The notes under the pieces were generated by a model. It was not told the origin of the DNA and ran no database searches. It saw only the letters and a program-made list of their open reading frames with translations. From Moringa oleifera (lineage: Eukaryota > Streptophyta > Magnoliopsida > Brassicales > Moringaceae), in NCBI GenBank assembly GCA_021397835.1, contig JAJFZO010000742.1, forward strand, positions 939,001-1,003,000: DNA of 64,000 nucleotides. The letters are read 5' to 3'. Within the stretch, counting starts at the first letter, position 1; every line of letters begins with the position of its first letter. The position numbers and the translations under genes were made by a program. Of the stretch, positions 1 through 12,482 are shown piece by piece.

Positions 1-1654
1 TTGCAAACTTCTACGTAATACTGATATGTCCAGATAGGGGTGGTCTCCAGATGCCATGCCCCACACCCTAATTTTTTTCCACGACAAAACAAAAATTAAT
101 CAGTTAGATTTTCTCTTCTTTGTTATTTCAAAACCTGATCAGATACCCTGTAGTTAGGACAGATAACACATGTATTTAGGGGAAATTCATTACTCTTGAA
201 GTTTGGATATATGCCATTATTGGTAATATTGTCAATCATTTGTATTTTACTTATCATGACAATCAAGTCAGAATAGAATAGTGGTTCTGTGATTAATAAA
301 TTAGCATTCAGCTTCTTTTTGTGACTGCCATGTGCTCCACAAATATGAACTGCTAGTTACAGTTTTAGCAAGGTTTTTGATAAATAAAACACAGATTCAT
401 ACCTTGGTTTCCCTTCATGTCTATATATTTACTCCTCTTACTCCTGCTTTGCTTATCCCCTTCTCAGATTCTTTTGTTTTACACATTTATCTTATTTCTC
501 CCCCAATTTGTTCTATTTTCTCTATCATTCTAGCTTTCACCTACTTCTCTCTCATCATTCTACATAAGCAGCCAGATGAAACGTACACAATTTAAATGGT
601 AAGTTTCATGCTCAGGACAACATATTACTGAACTATCATTTTCATATATTTAGAGTCACTTCAGCAGAAGACTGTATGGAGATGAAGCAACTTGGAACAA
701 AATCCCATGACAAACACAGTCACACAGAAAGCACATGCATGCACAGACAACAAACAGACATATCTTATGTTCTATACTTGTATTTTCACTCAAAACTATA
801 TATTATACTAAACTACCCTTAACCTGTGTCAAATATAAGCTAATTCATGTACTCTGTATAAAACAATAACAAAACTGGATCCTTCTACATGCATTCAATT
901 TCTCTTCTATAATCAGAACATTTAAAGTTTCTAGTAGACTATAGAACCTCAAACCTTTTCCCCTGTGTCCGTTAGGAAAGCCAAACTTTCTCTTTGGATT
1001 ATCCACTGGATGAAACTGAGGCTTTTCGAATCTACAAAAAGATAACTTATCCTCAGTTAGAAGCTATTCGTTCCACATTTCTACTAGCTAGAAACCCTCA
1101 AAGTCATATCAAAGTTACATACCCCCTTTTTGATGGCTCACTTTTTGGATTTCTTGCAAACTTTTTACCCAAAAAACTTCTTCCATTGGAATTTGAATTA
1201 TTAACGTGACCATTTTTGACCGGTTGCCCCTATAACAATAGACAAAACTTGAGTTAAGCAGCAAACAGTTTAGCTCAATTAATAAGTACAGAGAATAATG
1301 ATTAAGAGATAATCTAACAGAAAGATCCGCAAAATAACACAACTAAAATGAATACGAATTCCTCTGAAACATTAGAGAAAGACAGCAATATGCATAGACA
1401 TGCCACATCAATGATTTTTTAGGAGGTTTGAGATTAACCCATGAACTGACACAAAATTTTCTCCTGAAAATCGTGGCTAAAAAGGCATATCATCTGTTAA
1501 CCCATAGACACTATCAAGTAGGCCACTTAAGCTGAAATAGTATTCCACAAAAATATAACATATTCATTATTGTATAGACAAAAAAACAATTCATTCAGTT
1601 CAAATCTAAGGATTAATTCATTTTACACATCATAATGGCACATAAATACACCCA
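1..1654. other. Intron 2 of the NUFIP-like gene; no exon recognised
   Basis: AT-rich sequence downstream of the exon 2 donor on the minus strand. It contains one plus-strand open stretch of unknown origin (976-1209, see findings). I found no exon that would continue the gene before the window edge. Confidence 0.4.
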
Positions 1655-1688
1655 CCCCCCCCCCCCCCCCCCAAAAAAAAAAAAAAAA
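1655..1688. repeat. C(18)A(16) mononucleotide tracts
   Basis: Eighteen C followed directly by sixteen A lie in intron 2 of the NUFIP-like gene, 110 bp from its exon 2 donor. The length is likely variable and prone to assembly error. Confidence 0.9.
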
Positions 1689-1798
1689 GGTGTTAGTAAC
1701 AACAGCCACAACAAAAAAATAAGTTTTACAACAGAGTCAAATTACACAAAGAAAATAGGCCAAATATATGTCAAAAAAGATGAGGGTAAAATAGCTAC

Positions 1799-2784
1799 CT
1801 GTAACTTCAGGTAAGGAGAAGATTGCAAGTTCTGATTTTGCTGCGGCTGAACTGAAGAACCATAAGGAGTATGAGAGTTCTCTTGTACTTGTGGAGACTT
1901 CAATGCATTTACATCCATAGTTGGTTGAACCAAGTTCTGCTGATTTTGGTTAAGATGCTGACCCCCCTGATTAGGATTCAAAAGACCAAATTGTGGATTC
2001 CCAAAGAAGTTGGGACTGGCCAACTGCTGAGAACTTGGTGGTGGACCACAAGGAACACCTTGAGGATGATTAGGCATTTGCATAGGTACAAATTGGCTCA
2101 TATTCTGCATTAGATTTTGCAAAGGGAATTGCTGCCTGTTCTGCAAACCCATAATTTGATTGAACTGCTGTGGCATATTGGACGAGTTGTGCATGAATTG
2201 TCCTTGTAGTTGAGATGGGTTAACTTGATTGGCATTCTGCATCGGATGGCAGAAGTGCCCCATAAAAATCTTACTCAAATCAGGTACACCAAGTTGTGGA
2301 ACGATGCCCACATTACACTGACCAGGCTGAGACATAATATTGACTGCACCACCTTGAGGCACACCTAGATGGTTATTTTGGAGAAAAGGCTGAGTGGGAG
2401 CATTCATGAAGCCAGCTTGAGCCATCAATGGCGATATATTAGCCCCGCCAAATGGAACTGGAAGCTGGGGATTGATTGGACCGATCTGAGGCATCACTTG
2501 CATTTGATGTGGTAACATAGCGCATGAATTTCCTAGTGAAGGATTAGACTGGAAACCTTGCTGCTCAAAGAAACAAAAATAAAATTTAAAAATTTCTGAC
2601 AATAAAAAAAGAAACCGACTTTTCATATTCTATGATCGCAGTAAACTTAATGAGTATTTCTACCCCTATAGGTACGTTGAGAGAAAGAGAGAGAGGGAGA
2701 AACCTGCTGATGAAGTGGAACAACAGTGCCATTAGATTGAGTTTGGCTGTGAACAGAGGGAAAGACATTGAAGAGAGGCTGCAT
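1799..2784 (-). CDS. Gln/Asn/Pro-rich protein, probable NUFIP1-like N-terminal exons (partial gene)
   Basis: Two coding exons are visible on the minus strand. Exon 1 is 2784-2704: 27 codons starting MQPLFNVFPS, donor CAG|GTTT. Exon 2 is 2560-1799: 254 codons, acceptor GAGCAG|CAAGG, donor CAG|GTAGCT. The join is phase 0 and stays open for 281 residues. The protein is low-complexity, rich in Gln, Asn, Pro and Met, with no folded domain, membrane segment or signal peptide. The composition, the MQP start and the short first exon followed by a long Q/N-rich second exon resemble plant NUFIP1-like proteins, adaptors that help assemble box C/D snoRNPs in the nucleus. That identification is from memory of the family. 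The diagnostic C-terminal NUFIP region is not in the window, because intron 2 runs leftward and I found no further exon to position 1. Other Q-rich nuclear proteins remain possible. The exon structure is more certain than the name. Confidence 0.55.
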
Positions 2785-2930
2785 TCTTCAAGCATGGAGT
2801 GCGAAAAACATGAATCGGAGACAGAGTTAAAAGAGTTTGCAGAGAAAATAAATTTTCTCTTTTTTTACTTTGTTCCCAGTCGAGAGTTGAGAAGCAAGAA
2901 ATAGGGTTTAAGGCTTCGCGCAATTGCGCC
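2785..2930 (-). promoter_or_regulatory. 5' leader with telo-box and two upstream ATGs
   Basis: This is the sequence just upstream of the NUFIP-like start at 2784. The plus strand reads TAGGGTTT at 2902-2909, which is AAACCCTA (telo-box) on the gene strand. This motif is frequent in promoters of plant ribosomal and nucleolar genes. The leader also has a seven-codon uORF (2811-2788, ending TGA) and an out-of-frame ATG at 2795 that would overlap the main start. The main ATG has A at -3, while the 2795 ATG has T at -3. The transcription start is not known. Confidence 0.4.
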
Positions 2931-2999
2931 TGAAGAAGGGCTTATAGAATAAATTTAAATAAAAATAAATTTAAACAAATAATTGCTTGGACCTCGGAC

Positions 3000-5900
3000 T
3001 TCATGCAGGCTGCAATCCATTACTTTGAAAGCCATAAGCCCACAACCAATAAAAAGTCAGTGCAAATTAACTTATTTAATTTAATTAATTAATTATAATA
3101 TTTATTTGAATTTTTTTATTTAACAATAAAATATTTTTAATTTTTTATAATTACTAAAATTAAGATTTAATATAAAATAAATTAAAAAATCAAACATACA
3201 ATTGATATAAATTGAAAAACACACTTAATTCAGATTTTTTTTTTATATTTACCCTTTTATTATATATTAAATTTCTGTAAAAACTATTTTTGTATCCTTC
3301 TTCACTTATCTTAATTAATTAAAATTTACAAACGAGAAAATATTATTAAAATGTTTATTTTTTAAAAAATAAAATAATAAAATAATCTATTAAAGAAAAC
3401 AAATAAATCTTTTAAAACTAAACCAAAGAGCAATAAATTAGTTTCTATAACCTTTTTTATTTTAAATTTGTTATATAAAATAACTTTGATATCATTATAT
3501 AGAGATCCCTTAAACACTACTTTTCTCCATCCCAACTTTTTTTATATTTTAATTTTCTTTTTATCTCAACATTCTTTTATTTCTATGTTATATCACAAAT
3601 TTAATCTATTTTTATTACGGTGTGATCGCTTTTTTATTTAATTTTCTTTTCAAATTAGTTACTATTTTAAATTTGATTTATAATTAATTGAAAGACAATC
3701 ATTTACTATTATTTATTCATGTCATAAATCTTCATGTTTAAAACATGTTTGATTGTTGTCGATATCAAGTCACAAGATGACACTAAATTTTGTGTGCCTC
3801 TATAGTCTCCTCTTGGTTGCTTTTGTCTTTATGCATAATATTGTTTATATTTTCTAGTTCAAACCAATTATGGTAGATTTAGTTTTATGAGTGTTCATAT
3901 AATTATTTGATTGAGATTATATTTAATAAATGTTTATCTTAATATTTAGTAAAATATATTTATTTTTATAATTATATATTATTTAAATATTTTGAATATA
4001 AAGTACTTAAAAAAGAGATAGATCAACTTCGGGGATTTCTCGTTTTTTTAAAGCATGGATGCAGATTATGTTCTCATTTTTATCTCCATCTCCAAACTAG
4101 TGTTGTTTTTTGTTTAATTCTTATAAATAATATTTTATATATATGCATAAAAAATTTTAAAAACTTAAATTTAAACTAAATTTAATTTAAAATGTAATTT
4201 ATATCCAATTAAACTGAAATTTGAATTTATTTTGAAAAAATTAAAAATTTAATTTAATTTATATTTATTTAAATATAATTTAATTCAAAATAAAATTAAA
4301 TCAAGTATCTTTAAAAATATATAAAAAAATAAGTTTGAACAACGATTTTTATCCAAACTTTTACTAAATAAGAAATGAAGCAAAGCCGAGAATGATTTTA
4401 CAAACGAAAATAGGGATGAGAGGAGCACCTTGTCTTCATCCCTTATTTACATCCTAATTTATTCACACTTAATTGATTAAGTACTTATTATTATTGTTGT
4501 TATTATTATTATTTTGCAATGTTCTAATTTGAACCTTTTAATGGATAAATTTGTGCATATATATTATGCACCTATGATGACTATAGTAAAGAATAGTTTA
4601 ATGGGCTCAGTAAGAGTATATTGTAATTATTATATAAAAAAATAAATATATTTTAATTAAAACATCTTATTATATGACTTGTGTCAATTGATATTATATT
4701 ATCTATTGATATGAATTTGATTTAATCCATATTATATCGTAGATATTGTTTAAGTATTATTTATTATTTATTACTTTCAATTCACTTTTCAAAATGTTAA
4801 AATACATTTACAAAAAACATTATTATATAATATTTAATAATTATTTACTAAGTTTAACTCATATATAATAAAAATATATTTAAAGAAAACACATTAACAA
4901 AATATATTTTTAATTAAAGGGTAACAACATCAGGTGGACCGACATATTTTTAATTAGAAGGATGCAAAGCTTATGATATGTTAAAATATTTCAGAAAAAA
5001 AGTTATTTAAAACTATGAAGTTTACATTCTTTTTTTAAATAAATATTGAACTACAGAAAAGTTTAAATTAATTTTAATTTCATCAATTTATATCAAATTG
5101 AATGTTAATTTCAAATGATGTCAACTTTTGTTTATAGAACAATTCCATCCATCCAATTTTATTTCCTCCATTTATAGTAAGAAAATATGTGGATTAGTTC
5201 ATATTGCTAATAATGTCCTATTTATCTAACCGATTAGTCATGGCTATATGAAAATGACATGCACAATGTGTTATTCATACATGCATTTTATCAAAAATTA
5301 TGAATTATTTTGTTGTCGGCTATAGTAATTTGTATGTATTATATGCATTGTGCTTAAAGTTTTCAATAAACCTAATATTTGATGTCTCCTCATAATTGCA
5401 TCAATTTACTGTAACCAGTGTTTGTAAAAATAAGTGAGCATGTGATCATTGTTTTGCACATAGTAAGAAGCACATTGTAGGAAACATATGTTAATTTGCG
5501 AAATTGATCTATTAATGTGATCATGATTAGTTTTTGTTGAAAAAATCAATTCTAATGTTAGTGTTTACTATTTCAATCAAATTTGGTATGTAAAAAGAAC
5601 ATGGGTATTATAATTAGTTGTATGATTTGATATTTTAATTTATAATTAAAAATATAAACTTTATTTAAAACATTAGATTAAGGGTAAAAACTTCAAGATT
5701 TAACAACATTGTATAGGAGGCTTGCTATAGTGTTATGAATTGTAACTAAAATCATTTTATTTATATATTGCGTTGGATTAAGCAAGACAAGAAGTCGATA
5801 ATATGATATAAATTATATTGTTTACGATCTTCCTCAATTGATGCAATTCATATTTTGAACTTGTAATATGTATAAACAATAAAACATAATAATTGATATA

Positions 5901-6880
5901 TTTTGATAGGTGTATTGCATTTGTGATACTTTTAAAGTTTTCTAATATGTACATTGGATCATTAAACATGTTGAGTTATTTGTTAAGATGTTGTTGACAT
6001 CAATTTTATTTTTTTATGTTACTTACTTGTAACATTTGTGAAATTCTTTCATACATAGTTTGTGATATCATTTGTACTCAGACAAAATTCAATTAATATT
6101 TATCAAAGTATTTCTCTAAATTTCATAAATCAAATACAACATGGTTGCTAAAAATACTTCTTTGAGTTTACCATATAAATATACACCATGTCACTGTTTT
6201 CAAACAACACACAAAAAAAAAAAAATCAAATTCTCATAAAAAAATTTTCCAAGAATTTTGGTAAAATTTGACATTCTTATAAAAAGTTCAACGAGAATAG
6301 GAAAAATTGGAATTGAGATTCTCTGAAAAAGAAAAAATAGTTAAAATTTTTCAATAAAATTTTAATCCGTTGAAATATTTAAATTTATTTTTATAATTTT
6401 TTAAAGAATAATATTTAAAATAAGAATATTTTCTTGATCAAATTTTGGAGAAAATTTTTATATAAGTCCTACAAAAATTTGATCGTCAGAAATTATTTTA
6501 TAATAATTTTTAAATATTATAAAATTTAAAAATATATTTTAATATATTATTCTTAAAAAATTATCATTCTAAAATTTTTTAAAAATTTTCATAAAATTTT
6601 TATAGTTAAAATATTAAATATACCGTGTAATTTAAATTATTTTATTATAAATATATTAATTTATTTTTAAATTATAATAAAATTTGAAAAAAAAAACCCT
6701 AATCTAATTATTTACATTCATCCTTAACTACCACCACCACCAGAATTTTTAGGCCATTTCCAACCCTATACATCAAATTTTGAACCAATTTGGTGTTGAA
6801 ATATGGATAAGGAAGTTCAGAAGTATTTCAATTGACTTACTGTTTGCATCAGAACTAAGAAATGTAAGATTAGGATTTTT
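3000..6880. other. AT-rich intergenic DNA without recognisable genes
   Basis: Mostly A/T homopolymers and short AT repeats, with no open frame of interest. From about 6,130 the sequence carries AAATTTT-type motifs like those at 11,580-11,800, which may be subterminal DNA of the CACTA relic to the right. Confidence 0.6.
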
Positions 6881-6889
6881 TTTAATGGT

Positions 6890-9140
6890 TTCAGCCTATG
6901 CAACATGGACTCTAAAGTGTATTTGCATTGGCCCATTATTCTAATCCCTATAATTTTTCTCCAATGACATGCATGAGAGAATATACGTTCTTGACAACAA
7001 CCATTCTTGGTTTGCATAATTTGAAGGCTTAGATATGTTGCAAACATATGACATTTCAAAAAAGTAGAACTTTTGTTTGAGGATTATGCTGTTATGGACT
7101 ATTAATGGCTTTTTTACGTACGACATGTTTTCAAGTTGGCAAATATTAAGTCAATTGGTTGTCCAATTTGTAAGAGAAATTCTAAACTATTTTATCAAAA
7201 GCATGTCAAAAAAAAAAAGTTACCTTGATTATCATCCGTAATTTTTGCTTATGGACTACTCGTTTAAATAAAATAGGAGGAATTTTATCAAAGGTTAGGT
7301 TGAACAAGGTGAACTACTAAGGAGACTCTCTATAGTAAAAGTATATGAGAGTATTAGTATGTTTACTAGAATAATTAAGATAAAAGGCTTGCATTAAACA
7401 CCTGATAAGAAGAAGACGCATAATTTTATTACACATCGAGCCAAAGTGTTTTAAAATGTCTTCAATATGATAGATATGAAAGGTAAAACTAAGGATAATG
7501 TCAAGGCATTATTAGATCTACTTTATATTGCAAATAAAATGCCTTACACATTGAAGATAGGGGTAATGGAAGGTTTGTCAAACAAAAGACTTAATACACA
7601 GTAGACATGGCTTAGAAGAGGGCCATGTGCGAGTAGAAACAAGAGTTGAAATGGGTATGCATCCAACTTAGGTAGATATATTGACATGCAAACAACACAT
7701 TGCAACATATGAAGAATCATGATTGTCACGTGATGATGGAGAGATTATTGCCAATTGCATTTACTTGTTTACTTTTCTTATATGGGAAATAATTACTAAA
7801 CTAAGTATATTTTTTCTAGAATTATACTGCCTAACATTGAAAGAGAATAAATTGGATTTGATGGACAACAACATAATGGTAATTTAATGCAAGTTGTAAA
7901 AGACATTTTTCCTTGAGTTCTTCAATGTAATGGAACACTTGCTTATACGCTTAGTTTATGAAGCACAAGTTAGTGGATCGGTGCAATCCAGATGGACATG
8001 CCCATTTGAAAGGTATGAATCATATGTTCCAAAATTATTTTTACATCTCACTATATTATAATGTTGATTACCATCGTAATGCATGTGAAAACATTGTCTT
8101 ACAAAATTTTACATGATTTAAAAAAGAAGATCAAAATAAAATCCATTGAAGGGTTCCACCTATGAGTCTTATCAAAATAAAATTCGTTGAAAGGCTCCAC
8201 CTATGAGGCTTACATTTTAGAGGAAATATTGAAATTTTCTTCTTATTACTTTGAGACACATATCCTCTAAAAGTCAAAAAGTGCCAAAAAATAATAATGG
8301 TGAAGAGTTATCTGAGCAAAACCATATCTATCTTCTATTATCTGGGTCGAAGTGAAGGGTTTGTTAAGTCTTGTTATCTCACTAGAGAGGAAGTAACCAA
8401 GATAAGCATATGTGTGTTTATTAATTGCCCATAAGTGCAACATTTTCTTAAGTAAGTTCTATTTTATATGCTCTAAATTGGTAAAGTTTCAACTAAACAT
8501 AATTTCACACTATGTGATGTATGCTTGTAGCATGTATATTGAGAGGCTAACTGCATCATGACATCATCTTAACTCCAACAATGTAAATAAACATGTGAAC
8601 TCAAATTTTGTGGGCTAGTCCAAAAAATGAAGTAAGCAACCTATAGAATTAATTTCCATTGAAATTATGAAATAAAAATATTGTAATAACATTTATGTTA
8701 ACAAAATTATTTATCTGTCACTCATTATCAGGTCCATATTCCATTAATAAGGTCAGTAACTAGCTTTTGCATGATCTAGCATAAAAACTTTTGAATGAGA
8801 TTTAGACTTCTTATATCTATTATGTCAATGGATACTTCTAGTTAGACTCATAGTCGAAGCATAAATAACTTTATAGTCACTTTGAGAAGCACAAATGTTA
8901 TATACCATGGATTCTTACAAAAAATAATCGAGATTAAGTTTTTGGACATGCTTATTTAAATGACTGAGATTCCTCAATTGTAAATGGTTTGCTCCTTGGA
9001 GTTTGGATATAAGAATTTACCCTAAGTGTGAAACTATTGAATTAAAGATCAATAAGAGAGAGAACAGGAGAATGACACTTTTGTTTTGGCAGATCAAACT
9101 GAATAAGTATATTTTGTATTATGTCCTAACCTCACTCTGA
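6890..9140 (+). pseudogene. Decayed CACTA (En/Spm) transposase, TNP2 type
   Basis: Conceptual translation across several frames gives the TNP2 domain in order. Near 6,910 is a counterpart of the Y-S-T-W-P-V-V-L-I-P block. Near 7,095 comes W-T-I-N-x-F, near 7,470 KGKTKDNVKALLDL, at about 7,708 MKNHDCHVMMERLLP, and near 7,960 a block matching V-x-Y-R-W-M-Y-P-x-E-R-Y. Near 8,210 is EAYILEEI, near 8,825 YVNGY, and near 9,070-9,140 a block like the A-x-Q-x-x-Q-V-x-Y-V-P-Y-P-S-L motif with DxW. Every block is broken by stops or frameshifts, and the N-terminal transposase-associated domain was not found. TNP2 is the transposase of plant CACTA elements. No intact product is possible. The family assignment is secure because many motifs occur in the right order, but the ends are approximate. 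Confidence 0.75.
8130..8211 (+). repeat. 41-bp tandem duplication
   Basis: Copies at 8130-8170 and 8171-8211 both begin ATCAAAATAAAAT and contain TCCACCTATGAG. They differ at about five positions. They lie inside the TNP2 relic. Confidence 0.9.
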
Positions 9141-9479
9141 AAAAAAGATAGTGATATGTGGTCAATGAAACAAAATTAAGGAATCAAATTGAATCTCAAG
9201 ATGACCCTTCCAAGATGATATCACTCACCAGTTACATGTACTCTCATTTGACAATTAATTGGAGATAACCTCAAAGATATCAATGCTTATAGTGAGGATG
9301 TAGAAACAAGCACAACAGTGAGTTAATTAAACCTAGGGATGATGAAAATAAAAAAGAAAGATAATTTGACAATGAGGAATGTGATAGTAAAGAGGAAACT
9401 TAGGATAACAATCTTGTCGTTGCTGATTGAATGTATGTTGTGAATTAACATTACACTCATTTTATAATTCCCTCACTAA

Positions 9480-11530
9480 ACATTACATGTCCATTGTTCA
9501 TAGATGTTAAATATGTTGAGATGTGGGGGTCGTGGGGCTAAAGGTAGAGGTAGATTCTCCATGAAGTTGGAGATTGATTTTATAGGTGCACACCAATCCT
9601 AGCCTTTAACTCAGACTCTAATGGTTTATTCATCATATCCAGATGATACACCATCTCCTCTAGTTCAGTCACCATCTTTAACACCACTATCTTCAGAGCA
9701 TATGCCATCACCTTGAAGGCGTACTTTTGGACTTGCCACAATTAAATCTGCATGCGGAGTAGCCAATAGAACTATGCATTAAGCCCATTGGGGAAAAAAT
9801 GTTAACCTTTTTTTATATAGTAATTATGTTGTTTTTATCATTTTCGTATTCATTCGTTTATCTTACATTTTAGGTTTTAATTTATTTTTTTATAGATTGT
9901 TGCTAGCATCTTAGACAATGTCCATTATTTCAAGAATCATAATGTTAAAGTATGATATTTTGTGGACTAGATAGTGTGAAGTCCCGATAAATGTTAACAA
10001 CTTATGGTAAGGCAAATTTCAGGTAATATTTACAATATTGCTTTCAAATTATATATTATATTTTTATTATTGTAGTTAATTTGCATCATTGTCTAGCTAA
10101 TTTGGGCTCTATGTTGTCGTAAAAATGATATAGGTAAGAGTCAGTTAAGGATAGTGAAGTTAGGCAGATGTAGGGAAAGAAATGTGCAAATGTCATTCGA
10201 TTAAGTCTTGCATTGATTCAATTGAAAAAGGTAAAAAGAACTCGGACATAGGAATTCATTTAGGATGTATTATGGGTTAAGTCCACGACAGACCAAGCTT
10301 TCTTGCAAGCATGAGAAAGAAATAAGAATAACCAATTTATCAATGATACTTAAATGCATTGAGGAGATATTTTTGTATCCAGTACAAAAGATAACTACAA
10401 AAGATAATTGGTAGGTTTAAATTCAACCAATTATTATTTTTAATGGTAACAATATATTTGATTACACTTGATTATAATATATCATAAACCATAAACCCTA
10501 AAAACTTTAAACCCTGAAAACCCTAAATCATAAATCTTAAACCTTATGTTATTGTAGAAACAAGCAGGTGGGAGTTGGTTATGAATAGTGAAGTTAGGTG
10601 CATTTTGGGGATGAAATGTGCAGATGTCATTAGATTAAGTTTTGCATTGATTCGATCAAAAAATGTAAAGGGAGCTTAGATATAAGAATTCATCTAGGAT
10701 GTATTATGGGTTAAGTCAACGATAAATCGAGCTTTCTTGCAAGCATTAGAGACAAATAAAAACAAATAATCTATCAATGATACTTATGTGCATTAAGGGG
10801 AATCCATTTCCATATTTAGCATAGAAGACAACTAGTAGGTTCTAAATTTGATCAATAATTTTTTAAGTGATTATAATATATTTGATTGCACTTGATTAAA
10901 TTTTTAATTTTAATCTATTATCTGTTAAGGCAAGAAGGCATGCAGAGAGCTCGCCATCCTAGAGTTATTTGTCAAATTGAGCCATAACCAAAAGAAAACA
11001 CATGGGCCGCAAAAAAACCAACACAAGTTTATGTGAGTAACTCGAATATTATATAACGTTTCATTTATAAGCATCAATCTTTTTCATTTCTTGATGCATA
11101 AGCATTTGTTTATCTCACTTTAATTTTTTTAAATTTTGATTTATTGAATATGGGTGATTATGAAAAATTAAAAGATGACATCCTTGCCTTGAGATTACTT
11201 GTTGATGATTTCACCCTCTTTCTTAAGGTGCCAGGAGAAAAAAAATAAGATGGGTAGGGCACTTGGTTTTGGATGTGAAGTCTTCTTCTATAATCCTCCC
11301 ATTGCATTTTAATTAGCATAAGTCCCATCCAATGTTGTGAAAGTGATGGAACAGATACAAAGATAGATGCAAGAACAAATGCAGCAACAAATGCAGCAAC
11401 ATGTGTGTAACATGTGCAACAATAGGTGCAAGAAGCGATAAAAGGAGAATATGAAAGAGAATGGGAAGAGATCTGAGATCAAATGGAAAGAGACATATGC
11501 AAAGAGTTGAGAAAAAAATATGCATAAGGT
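9480..11530 (+). pseudogene. Second CACTA gene remnant (Transposase_24/TNPA-like)
   Basis: Directly downstream of the TNP2 relic on the same strand, as in two-gene CACTA elements. It starts with a Gly/Arg-rich coding-like stretch (G-R-G-A-K-G-R-G-R at about 9,530) and ends with a Gln/Met-rich coiled stretch (11,350-11,420, encoding M-Q-E-Q-M-Q-Q-Q-M-Q-Q). Between them lies a segment resembling the plant Transposase_24 family, present twice as a diverged tandem duplication. Stops are frequent. The call rests on gene order, composition and partial similarity recalled from the family. Confidence 0.5.
10138..10902 (+). repeat. Diverged ~340-bp tandem duplication with telomere-like spacer
   Basis: Copy 1 is about 10,138-10,478 and copy 2 about 10,571-10,902. 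Shared blocks include ATAGTGAAGTTAGG, GATGTATTATGGGTTAAGTC, CTTTCTTGCAAGCAT and ATATATTTGATT. The 90-bp spacer (about 10,483-10,543) contains repeated AAACCCTAAA, TTTAAACCCTGAAAACCC and similar plant-telomere-like units. By eye the copies agree at roughly three quarters of positions. Confidence 0.85.
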
Positions 11531-12404
11531 GATGGCTTCACAATAAAAGCTTATATTTATATTTTTATTATTAAAAATATTTTAAAATTATTAATTTCCA
11601 ATAAAATATTTTGTTGGAATTTCATCAAAAAAATTAGATGAAACTGATTTTCAATTGAAACTTAACATTTCTTATAAATGCTTTTTTGACTAATTAATTT
11701 TCATTGGAATTTTCACTGAAACAATAAATTTTAATGAAATTTCATAAAATTTTGATAGATTTCTACCATCAAAATTTTAGTTTATTCTAATTTTTTTTTC
11801 TAGCAACTACGGTATTGACTTGTCCGTACCTCGAACAGTAAATGCATTAAATCTCGGACAAATGGTTTAGAAGCACATCCCACGTAGATCTACTTAAAAA
11901 TGCATGTTGAGACAAGTACTTAGGGAGTACCCTAGACAACTGCTTATATACTTTATTATCAACATATTTGATTCTTTCGATTTAAGTTTAAACTCAACCT
12001 ATGCGGTTGCTTTTCCAGTGTTATACATAAGATCTTTCAACAAAGTCCCTTAAATAACTTCTAAAAGCTTTCATACAAATGTCTCAAAAAAAAAAAAAAA
12101 CAAAAGAAGAAATGTCTACATTAGGTATGAGCTCCTCAAAGTAACAATAAGTCTTTTGAAAAAAAAAACATAAACATTTATAAGACAATAAACAAAGCTA
12201 GTATAAAATTAACTGTTAAGGCATATATAGGAATTGATTTAACATGAAAGTCCATTCATTCTTCCTATCAGAGCTAATATCAGCCAATAATAACTATATA
12301 AATCAAGCCCAACTGTCAATTAACTCCACATTAATAACTATACATCTAATAGGATACGTAATGTTATTGGGATCAATTCTAAGAATAATTATCAGATATC
12401 ATAA

Positions 12405-12482
12405 TGCTTTCCCCTTCAAATGATATATAGTGATTTCCCGTTTAAATGAAAGATAGTGCTTTCTTCTTTAAATGATAGATAT
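12405..12482 (+). repeat. Three 26-bp tandem repeats
   Basis: Units start at 12,405, 12,431 and 12,457. Each follows the pattern TG(C/A)TTTC..C(T)TT(C/T)AAATGA.A.ATA. They are imperfect and intergenic. Confidence 0.8.

Noticed and set aside
1871..2113. 80-codon plus-strand frame opposite NUFIP-like exon 2
   Set aside because: Lies wholly within a coding exon on the other strand; composition is that of a reverse-complement shadow.
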